Below are positions 15,340 through 21,658 of a stretch of 26,865 nt of DNA, piece after piece. Both the position numbers and the translations under genes were made by a program. Position 1 is the first letter of the stretch. Each line of letters starts with the position of its first letter. The DNA is from an uncultured Oribacterium sp. Its GTDB lineage: Bacteria; Bacillota; Clostridia; Lachnospirales; Lachnospiraceae. The notes under the pieces were generated by a model, which was given only the letters and a program-made list of their open reading frames with translations, was not told where the DNA came from and ran no database searches. The stretch is from contig CALAOB010000036.1 in NCBI GenBank assembly GCA_937927445.1, forward strand, positions 1 to 26,865. Direction: 5' to 3'.

Positions 15340-16482
15340 TCAGTTATTCTCCAGGAAGCCTTCCAGCTCGCGCTTGTACTTCGGATTCTGCAGCTTACGA
15401 AGCGCCTTGTTCTCGATCTGACGGATACGCTCACGTGTGACGTGGTACATGGTACCGATCTCCTCGAGGGTACGCTCACGTCCATCGACGAGACCGTAAC
15501 GCATCTCCAGGACCTCACGCTCACGCTCCGAGAGGTTGCAGAGGATCTTCTCGACCTGTTCCTTCATCATCACGTTCGTCACGTTCTGCTCCGGGGAGAT
15601 GATCTTCTCGTCGGCGATGAAGGAGCCGAGATCGGAATCCTCGTCCTCACCGACCTTACTGTCGAGGGAAGCAGGACCGGCGTCGTAATTGACGACCTCC
15701 TGTACACGCTCCTCCGGGATGTTCAGGTACTCGGCGATATCCGCGGTCGTCGGCTCGTGACCGAGGGTCAGGGCCAGCTGACGGGAAGTCTTCTTGATCT
15801 TGTTGATGAGCTCAACCATATGAACCGGCACACGGATGGTTCTCGACTGATCGGCGAGGGCACGTGCGATCGCCTGACGGATCCACCAGGTCGCGTAGGT
15901 GGAAAGCTTGAAGCCACGCTCCGGCTCGAACTTCTCGACACCACGCATGAGGCCCATGTTGCCCTCCTGGATGAGATCCAGGAAGCTCATGCCACGTCCG
16001 GTGAAGCGCTTCGCGATGGAAACGACCAGACGGAGGTTGCACTCGATGAGGCGCTGACGCGCATACATATCGCCGTTCTTGCAGCGATTCGCGAGGTCGA
16101 GCTCCTCTTCCGGTGTCAGCAGCGGGTAGCTTCCGATTTCCTTCAGATAGATACGAACCGGATCATCGGCGGATACATTCTCGAGGTTGGCGAGTGCTTC
16201 CATATCGAGGGTCCGTGCTTCACGATCCTCCTCGGACAGCTCCTCATCCTCGAGATCCTCATCGCTGGCATCATCGTCATCGTCGACGGCCACCTGCGTA
16301 AGCTCCTCGGACAGCTCCAGCTCGCTCTCCATCTCAGCTTCGTCCTCGAGTTCGGCGCTGTATGCATCCTCCAGCATCTGCTCCGTCTCCTGCTTGATCA
16401 CGGTACTGGAGCCATCGCGACCATTGATTTTGATGATGAGATTCTTGTTACCTTTTGTGTTCTGTGTATTAATTTTAGCCAT
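15340..16482 (-). CDS. rpoD: RNA polymerase primary sigma factor (sigma-70/SigA)
   Basis: A 380-residue group 1 sigma factor. After a very acidic N-terminal tail (residues 38-90) come region 1.2 (DDPVRIYLKEIG, 106-117), region 2 with the core-binding and -10-melting segments (about 130-228, including FKLSTYATWWIRQAI and RTIRVPVHMVE), region 3, and region 4 with LSEREREVLEMRYGL and VTRERIRQIENKALRKL. All functional motifs are intact. The start at 16482 is inferred from the conserved start region; the Shine-Dalgarno sequence there (AGG) is weak. Bacillota rpoD usually follows dnaG; here dnaG is absent and the gene has its own promoter and terminator, 3.2 kb from a rep gene and close to a lone rpoA. 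Confidence 0.95.
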   Translation of the reverse strand: MAKINTQNTKGNKNLIIKINGRDGSSTVIKQETEQMLEDAYSAELEDEAEMESELELSEELTQVAVDDDDDASDEDLEDEELSEEDREARTLDMEALANLENVSADDPVRIYLKEIGSYPLLTPEEELDLANRCKNGDMYARQRLIECNLRLVVSIAKRFTGRGMSFLDLIQEGNMGLMRGVEKFEPERGFKLSTYATWWIRQAIARALADQSRTIRVPVHMVELINKIKKTSRQLALTLGHEPTTADIAEYLNIPEERVQEVVNYDAGPASLDSKVGEDEDSDLGSFIADEKIISPEQNVTNVMMKEQVEKILCNLSEREREVLEMRYGLVDGRERTLEEIGTMYHVTRERIRQIENKALRKLQNPKYKRELEGFLENN

Positions 16483-16586
16483 TGAATAACCTGAAACGAT
16501 AAAGACGACCGGAGTCGTGTGAACTATATTGCTACAGATCATCTGCAGCGCAGATGAACATGCTGATATTTTTAGACAGCCTTGCT

Positions 16587-16615
16587 ATTTTATGAGGAAA
16601 GAGAAATCTTTACAA
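16587..16615 (-). promoter_or_regulatory. Predicted sigma-A promoter of rpoD
   Basis: Minus strand -35 TTGTAA (16610-16615) and -10 TAAAAT (16587-16592) with a 17-base spacer, giving a leader of about 100 bases. The surrounding DNA is AT-rich. Confidence 0.55.
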
Positions 16616-16663
16616 GACAGTTTGGAATAAAGAACATAAAAATGATTTTATGTACAGGATAAG

Positions 16664-16710
16664 TTTTTTTATTGCTTTGATTTTCGAAGAAAATCAAAGC
16701 AATAAAAAAA
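16664..16710. other. Perfect 21-bp AT-rich hairpin upstream of rpoD
   Basis: Positions 16664-16684 and 16690-16710 are exact reverse complements around a five-base CGAAG loop, with T7 at one end and A7 at the other. It abuts the terminator of the MBL gene and could act as a second terminator or as a cruciform. On the plus strand its 5' arm starts with T7. Confidence 0.75.
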
Positions 16711-16730
16711 CCCGGGAAGCAACCGGGTTT
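16704..16730 (-). terminator. Terminator of the MBL-fold hydrolase gene
   Basis: AAACCCGG/CCGGGTTT stem with a seven-base loop, followed on the minus strand by seven T. It is 220 bases past the MBL stop codon; the gap 16731-16950 is AT-rich and shows only an imperfect TCAAGCA/TGCTTGA pairing, no gene. Confidence 0.8.
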
Positions 16731-16950
16731 AATTATAAAGGATTTAGTTTTAAAAAAAGGATTGTGCCTGATGTCTTTCTCAAGCATCTTTATCATAACG
16801 GAATCTGTTTGAAAGTGCTTGAAGAAAAGCGAAATGTCTCATTATGAAATTCTTAAGATGATTCTTAACTCATTTCTTCAGTGTTCTGAAAGACCTCGAT
16901 CGCGACTTTTCAGAGCTGCTTTGGCATAGCTTTTCATACAGGAATCAGGT

Positions 16951-17628
16951 TTACGCGTAGCGCTCCATACGGATCTCGACGTGCATCATCGGTGCGGATT
17001 TCCCGACAGCCTGACGGAAGACTTCCTCATCCTCCGGTTCTCCGGCGACGGAGCCGTAGTGCGTCGGGATGACGAGCTGCGGGCGCAGGATGACAGCGAG
17101 GGTAGCCGCTTCATGTGCGTTCATGGTATAGGTGCCGCCGATCGGAAGCAGTGCGACATCGCAGCGTACCGCCTCGGCTTCCGGCGTGATGTCGGTGTCG
17201 CCGGCGATATAGATGCGACGTGTGCCGTCGTCGAGCAGATAGCCGATCCACTGCTGCGCCGCCGGGTGGAAGCGCTTCTCCGGATTATAGGCCGGGATGG
17301 CGCTAATCTGTATGCCACGAAAATCCAGACTCTCGTTCCATGCGAGAAAATGCTCATGCGCATCGTCGATACCGGAATCTGCGGTCGCCCCGTGCATCGA
17401 GGCCGGATAGACCGCTTCGCTGCTGCTCTTCCGTACCTTCGCGATGTCCTCGACCGAATAGTGGTCATAGTGCGCATGCGTCACGAGGATGAGATCGGCA
17501 TCGGCTGTGGTTTCCACGAGGTGAAACGGATCACAGTAGATTACGACATCCTCATGATGCTCGTCCTTCAGCACGAGCCGGATCGCGGCATGGGTTAAAA
17601 CACGAATGTCTTCACGTAACTGCTTCAT
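16951..17628 (-). CDS. MBL-fold metal-dependent hydrolase (UlaG-like)
   Basis: A 225-residue metallo-beta-lactamase-fold hydrolase. The zinc motif THAHYDHYS (HxHxDH) lies near residue 60; AGDTDITPE gives the bridging Asp; PTHYGS gives the late His. GGTYTMNAHEAA is typical of the UlaG/UPF0173 branch, which contains lactonases and phosphodiesterases. There is no signal peptide, so it is cytosolic. The start at 17628 is set by GGAAGGAG five bases upstream; the longer in-frame start lacks one. It stands alone between rpoD and a HAD-like gene. Its substrate is not deducible. Confidence 0.88.
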   Translation of the reverse strand: MKQLREDIRVLTHAAIRLVLKDEHHEDVVIYCDPFHLVETTADADLILVTHAHYDHYSVEDIAKVRKSSSEAVYPASMHGATADSGIDDAHEHFLAWNESLDFRGIQISAIPAYNPEKRFHPAAQQWIGYLLDDGTRRIYIAGDTDITPEAEAVRCDVALLPIGGTYTMNAHEAATLAVILRPQLVIPTHYGSVAGEPEDEEVFRQAVGKSAPMMHVEIRMERYA

Positions 17629-17691
17629 ACATACTCCTTCCCGGATGGTATACAACCATCCATCCTGGAACGCCCCTTTATATTCTGTTTT

Positions 17692-17766
17692 CTATCCCCT
17701 TTTGCTGCTTCCGTGAAGCGCCATGAACAGAAGCAGACTCGATACGTGCCCGGCACGCATTCGAGT
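17692..17766 (-). pseudogene. Relic of a tandem HAD-gene 3' end
   Basis: Just past the stop codon of the HAD-like gene, a second reading frame ends with AGHVSSLLLFMALHGS, which mirrors that gene's own C-terminus AVHVSSLLLLATLREN. The DNA differs mostly at third positions within HVSSLLL (for example GTT/GTA and AGC/AGT), so the copies diverged while under protein selection. Only the last 20 or so codons remain. It is best read as the stub of a deleted tandem paralogue. Confidence 0.55.
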
Positions 17767-17776
17767 TAATTCTATT

Positions 17777-18304
17777 TTATGCGTTTTCGCGCAGTGTCGC
17801 AAGTAAAAGCAGGCTCGAAACGTGCACCGCGCGGATGCCGGCGAGCTGCAGCTTATCGAGGACGCCCGCACTGTCATCGATGAAGAGATGCGGTGTAGCG
17901 AGTCCCTGATGGTTGTTTTCCAGCGCTTCCCGCACGGCCTCCGCCTTCACATCGCTCCGTGTAAACAGGATATGGTCCGCCGGGAACAGACCCGGATACC
18001 AGCGCCTGAGAAACGCGAGCTTCTGCTGATCCTGCGCTTCGGTGCCGGACTGACTCACCACATAGTTCAGTGCCGGGGACGTATACTTCTCGATGTACTC
18101 CCTGATGAAGGCAGGTGCCTCCGCGTACTGGTAGAGGTCATGGGTCTCCATGAAGTCGTCAAACGCATCGTCCGGTACCGCATTGATGCCATCGGATCCA
18201 TACGCGTATACAGACAGTACCCCATCGATATCGAAAAAGCGGACCAGATCCCGCTGCTTCAGAAGCGCGGTATCGAGGCCCAGCTGATAATTCGGATCAA
18301 ACAT
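17777..18304 (-). CDS. HAD-like phosphatase/hydrolase domain protein
   Basis: A 175-residue protein with HAD-superfamily motifs: FFDIDGVL (Asp25 and Asp27, motif I), a Ser at 84 in VVSQSGT (motif II), Lys120 (motif III) and FIDDS (Asp143/Asp144, motif IV). A helical cap insert of about 50 residues follows motif I. It is probably a small cytosolic phosphatase; the substrate is unknown. The start is set by AACGGAGATAGGT directly before the ATG, which rejects a longer in-frame start. An iteron (18367-18384) and a GCCCGG/CCGGGC hairpin (18329-18354) lie in its leader, and a relic of a paralogue follows its stop codon. Confidence 0.75.
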   Translation of the reverse strand: MFDPNYQLGLDTALLKQRDLVRFFDIDGVLSVYAYGSDGINAVPDDAFDDFMETHDLYQYAEAPAFIREYIEKYTSPALNYVVSQSGTEAQDQQKLAFLRRWYPGLFPADHILFTRSDVKAEAVREALENNHQGLATPHLFIDDSAGVLDKLQLAGIRAVHVSSLLLLATLRENA

Positions 18305-18366
18305 ACCTATCTCCGTTCTTAACATTTCAGGCCCGGAATCATCGATTTGCCGGGCTTGATGTAAAT

Positions 18367-18384
18367 ACCGTTTTTTTGTTATAT
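18367..18384 (-). repeat. Stand-alone iteron upstream of the HAD-like gene
   Basis: ACCGTTTTTTTGTTATAT on the plus strand, the reverse of the iteron consensus with a T-rich centre, about 60 bases upstream of the HAD start codon and 5.4 kb from the origin clusters. Confidence 0.55.
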
Positions 18385-18466
18385 GTCCGCAGCGACGCAT
18401 CCGGATCCGGCGCATCCTCGCACCCAGGGCGCGGATAAACGACCAGCCAGACCATCGCCGGACAGA

Positions 18467-19030
18467 TCAGTCCTTCGGCTCTCGTGTAGCGTCGATCTCC
18501 GCCTCCGTCATATGGTCGAGCATCGCATAATCCATATTAAAGGTCAGAAAATCGTCGTAGTCATACATATCCTCGAAGCTGGCGAGGCGGACATCCGGGT
18601 CCATCTCATCCTTCTCCTCGTCGGTGAGGTACTCGTTTTTCAGTACATTTATAACATATTGACGGGCTTCCTGCGGCATCGGACGTGCCGGGCTCAGGCC
18701 CTTATCCTCACAGTTATGGATGTAGCTGTGGATCGCCGCATGAAGCGCGTACTCCTCGTAGATGTTCGGGATGAACGGATCCTTCGACTTCACACCCTTC
18801 AGCAGGTTCAGAAACGCCGCCGCGCCATCCTGTCGATCATAGTGATCCGGGAAGTAAAAATGGATATTCTCCTGGTATTCCTCATCGTCCGGCAGTACCT
18901 TAAGATAGCTCTGGCCCGCCGCCCACTCGATATCATTGATAAGAAGGGACGTCAACCGATCGTTGATAAACTCACGGATGTAGGCATCAGCCTGCGGATC
19001 CCTCGTAAATGCTGTATTGATCTGGAGCAT
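18467..19030 (-). CDS. Acidic protein of unknown function
   Basis: A 187-residue, strongly acidic, mainly helical protein that I cannot assign. Visible features are a Tyr/Phe/Asp-rich middle (ENIHFYFPDHYDRQ), a run of helices with CED and DEEKDEMDP, and a charged C-terminus. There is no signal peptide or membrane segment. GAAGGAGGAG gives a very strong ribosome binding site. Its likely promoter has an extended -10 (TGTTATACT), with an iteron about 20 bases upstream, and an iteron-like sequence (18650-18666) lies inside the coding region. It follows the helicase gene and precedes the HAD-like gene. Confidence 0.75.
   Translation of the reverse strand: MLQINTAFTRDPQADAYIREFINDRLTSLLINDIEWAAGQSYLKVLPDDEEYQENIHFYFPDHYDRQDGAAAFLNLLKGVKSKDPFIPNIYEEYALHAAIHSYIHNCEDKGLSPARPMPQEARQYVINVLKNEYLTDEEKDEMDPDVRLASFEDMYDYDDFLTFNMDYAMLDHMTEAEIDATREPKD
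18650..18666 (+). repeat. Iteron-like sequence inside a coding region
   Basis: TATAACATATTGACGGG matches the iteron core TATAACA-ATT-ACGG at nearly every conserved position. It encodes part of an ordinary helix, so it may be a chance match. Confidence 0.35.
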
Positions 19031-19060
19031 AAAATCTCCTCCTTCGTTAGAATAAGTTTT

Positions 19061-19104
19061 AGTATAACATATCTCGTTTTCAGAACTTATAACAAATTTA
19101 CGGC
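19061..19104 (-). promoter_or_regulatory. Promoter with upstream iteron, acidic unknown gene
   Basis: Extended -10 TGTTATACT (TATACT at 19061-19066, minus strand); no good -35. An iteron (TTATAACAAATTTACGGC, 19087-19104) covers the region where -35 and upstream contacts would be, immediately past the uvrD stop codon. Confidence 0.5.
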
Positions 19105-19106
19105 AC

Positions 19107-21266
19107 TCACGCCTCCACCTTCTCCATCTTCACGCGAAGGCTCAGCCGTCGCTCGGTCGGAAGATCGTCGAAGCGGATCGTGTAGGCCGACTGGTCGAGG
19201 TCCACGTCCTGGATCGTGCCGAGTCCGAAGGCGCGGTGCCGTACGCGGTCGCCAATGTGAAAGACCGCGGCATCGTCACTTCGCCTGAAGTGGCTGTCGA
19301 CCAGCTGGATATAGCTCTCCGCCTCCTTCAGAAGCCCCGCCTTCGGTGCCTCGGTGAAGTGCAGGAGGTCCCGGTCGATGTCCAGGATGAAGCGCGACGG
19401 ATAGCGTGGCGAGCCATCGAAATTCCGACCGGCGGCCTCGGAAATATAGAGGCCCTTCTCGGCCCGCGTGATCGCGACGAAGGCGAGCCGCCGCTCCTCT
19501 TCCATGCCCTCCAGGGTGTTTACCTTCTTCGACGGGAAGATGCCCTCACTCATACTGCAGAGAAAGACGTATGGAAACTCCAGGCCCTTCGCGGTATGGA
19601 CCGTCATGAGCTTCACCCGATCGTGGCTGTCCGCGATATCCATGTTGCTGAGCATCGCGACGCTCTTCAGGTACGCCTCGAGATCCGTCTCCTCGCCGGC
19701 GCTCGTCTCGAAGGAGAACACCGCCTGTTTGAGCTCTGCAAGATTATCAAGCCGGTCCTGGGCTCCTTCCGTGCGCAGCAGCTTCTCATAGCCGGACTCA
19801 TGCAGGATGCTCGTCAGCACCTCGGAGATCGTCCGCTCCGCATAGCTCGACGCATATTTCTCGATGAGCGCGATGAATTCCCGCGCCTTCGTGCCCCGGA
19901 AGATCTCGTGCTCCAGGTTCTTCACAAGGGCGTCATACAGTGTGCCTCCGTGCTGCTCCGTATACTCCTCGAGGAACTTCATGCGACGCACACCGAGATT
20001 CCGCTTCGGAACATTCGCGATGCGCCGGAAGCTGAGATCATCCTTATAGACGATCATCCGAAGATAGCACAGCGCATCCTTGATCTCCATGCGCCCGAAA
20101 AACTGTACACCGGAGTAGATCGTGTACGGAATCTTCGAGCGGAGAAGCACCTCCTCGATCGTCCGCGTGACATAGTGCGCCCGGTACATGACCGTCATTT
20201 CGTTATAAGCGACGCCCATCTGATGCAGGGTCTCGATGTTTTTTACCATCCACTCGGCTTCCTTCGTGCTGTCCTCCGCAAGATGACAGACGACCGGTAC
20301 GCCATCGGGCAGCATCGGGATCAGATCCTTCTCGATCCGCTGCCTGTTCTTCCGGATCAGAGCATTGGCCACCCGGAGGATCTGCGGCGTCGAACGGTAA
20401 TTTTCCATCATCATGATCGTCTGCGTGCCCGGATGATGCTGGTCGAAGTCCAGCAGGTACTTCACGTTCGCACCGCGCCAGGTATAGATGGTCTGGTCTG
20501 GATCGCCCACGATGAAGAGGTTATGGTGGTAGGCGCACAGCACCTCCATGAGCCGGTACTGCAGCGGGTCGATGTCCTGGAACTCATCGATCTGGATGTA
20601 CATGAGCCGCTTCTGCCACTTCTCCGCGATGTCCGGATGCTCCTGGAAGATGTAGAGACTCAGGATGATGAGATCGTTATAATCAACCGCAAAGGTCTTC
20701 CGCTCCTGGTAGAGATAGCCGTAAAAGAGGATGTCGTTCACCTCGGTCGCCTGGAGATACTTCTGGTGCAGCTCGTCGATCGGCAGCGCGATCATGTCGA
20801 GGAAGTAGCCCGGCTCCGTGAGACACTTCCGCATCTCGAACATATCCCGCGCACTTGCAAAGGTCTTATCCCGGAGCGTCAACCCACGCTCCTCATAGAT
20901 GATCTTCAGCATCTCATCGATGTCACTGTTGTCGAGCACCATGAAGCTCTTCGGATAGCCGATCGCATGACTGTCCTCCTGCAGGATGTTCACACAGAAG
21001 CCATGGAAGGTGCTGATATAGCCCGTATCGTTGTCGCCCGTCAGCTGATGAATCCGCTGCCGCATCTCATTCGCCGCCTTATTCGTGAAGGTCACACAGA
21101 GGATGTTCCCCGGCAGCACCCCGAGTTCCGTCACGAGATACGCGAACCGATGCGTCAGCGCCCGCGTCTTCCCGGACCCCGCCCCCGCGATCACACGCAC
21201 GAAGCCCTCCGTCGACGTCACCGCTGTGAGCTGCGCCTTATTCAGTCCTTCCAGAATCTCGTCCAT
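19107..21266 (-). CDS. uvrD: UvrD/PcrA-type superfamily 1 DNA helicase
   Basis: A 719-residue 3'-5' helicase, the usual length of PcrA. Motifs in order: Q motif LNKAQLTAV, Walker A AGAGSGKT (27-34), FTNKAANEM (Ia), DEFQD (II), GDPDQTIYTWRGA (III), NYRSTPQ (IV), TVHTAKGLEFPYVFL (V) and EERRLAFVAITRA (VI). The C-terminus GDRVRHRAFGLGTI is the Tudor-like domain that lets PcrA bind RNA polymerase. It serves in repair and in clearing blocked forks, and PcrA/UvrD helicases also serve iteron and rolling-circle replicons. Only a weak GGGG precedes the ATG. It has its own promoter and follows the long palindrome at 21343. Confidence 0.93.
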   Translation of the reverse strand: MDEILEGLNKAQLTAVTSTEGFVRVIAGAGSGKTRALTHRFAYLVTELGVLPGNILCVTFTNKAANEMRQRIHQLTGDNDTGYISTFHGFCVNILQEDSHAIGYPKSFMVLDNSDIDEMLKIIYEERGLTLRDKTFASARDMFEMRKCLTEPGYFLDMIALPIDELHQKYLQATEVNDILFYGYLYQERKTFAVDYNDLIILSLYIFQEHPDIAEKWQKRLMYIQIDEFQDIDPLQYRLMEVLCAYHHNLFIVGDPDQTIYTWRGANVKYLLDFDQHHPGTQTIMMMENYRSTPQILRVANALIRKNRQRIEKDLIPMLPDGVPVVCHLAEDSTKEAEWMVKNIETLHQMGVAYNEMTVMYRAHYVTRTIEEVLLRSKIPYTIYSGVQFFGRMEIKDALCYLRMIVYKDDLSFRRIANVPKRNLGVRRMKFLEEYTEQHGGTLYDALVKNLEHEIFRGTKAREFIALIEKYASSYAERTISEVLTSILHESGYEKLLRTEGAQDRLDNLAELKQAVFSFETSAGEETDLEAYLKSVAMLSNMDIADSHDRVKLMTVHTAKGLEFPYVFLCSMSEGIFPSKKVNTLEGMEEERRLAFVAITRAEKGLYISEAAGRNFDGSPRYPSRFILDIDRDLLHFTEAPKAGLLKEAESYIQLVDSHFRRSDDAAVFHIGDRVRHRAFGLGTIQDVDLDQSAYTIRFDDLPTERRLSLRVKMEKVEA

Positions 21267-21310
21267 TTCGTTACCCCATTTAACTCAGCCGTACATTCGT
21301 AATTGATGAT

Positions 21311-21339
21311 ATTATAGCACATATGTTCGTACTGTACAA
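21311..21339 (-). promoter_or_regulatory. Predicted sigma-A promoter of uvrD
   Basis: Minus strand -35 TTGTAC (21334-21339) and perfect -10 TATAAT (21311-21316), spacer 17. It begins four bases past the end of the long palindrome. Confidence 0.75.
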
Positions 21340-21342
21340 TAT

Positions 21343-21656
21343 GCCGGAGGGGGCGCCATCGAAAACCATACTCGCTGCAACTGTTCAGTCAGGACCCGAA
21401 GGACCGGCAGCTGAAGCCATACGAAGAGATCGTGAATAAATCCAAATCGGGCCCTTAGAACCAGTTGGAGCAATTTTTCCTTAGCACTCTCTGCAACACT
21501 GAGTTTTCATAAAGAAAACTCAGTCGTTTGCAGAGAGCCTACTGGTTCTTAGGGCCCGATTTGTGATTTTTCCGATCTCGTAGTACTGTGCTTCAGCTGC
21601 CGGCCCTTCGGGTCCGTCACTGAATTATACTGCGTTTTCGATGGCTCCCCTCCGGC
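21343..21656 (+). repeat. Long intergenic palindrome element, copy A
   Basis: A 314-base imperfect inverted repeat. Outer stem: 21343-21365 with 21634-21656. Second stem: about 21377-21413 with 21590-21621. Conserved asymmetric internal loop: CATACGAA on the left, GTAGTACTGT on the right. Third stem: GAGATCG/CGATCTC and AAATCGGGCCC...ACCAGT (21444-21465) with 21541-21562, holding CTTAG on both arms facing each other with one T-T mismatch. Tip: CTCTCTGCAA...GAGTTTTC with GAAAACTC...TTGCAGAGAG. The outer stem starts two bases after the helD stop codon and ends at the uvrD promoter. Confidence 0.85.
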
Positions 21657-21658
21657 GA

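Noticed and set aside
15184..16485. 433-aa open frame on the plus strand
   Set aside because: Antisense shadow of rpoD.
19236..21302. 688-aa open frame on the plus strand
   Set aside because: Antisense shadow of the UvrD-type helicase; its Arg/His/Leu-rich content is typical of a reverse-frame artefact.
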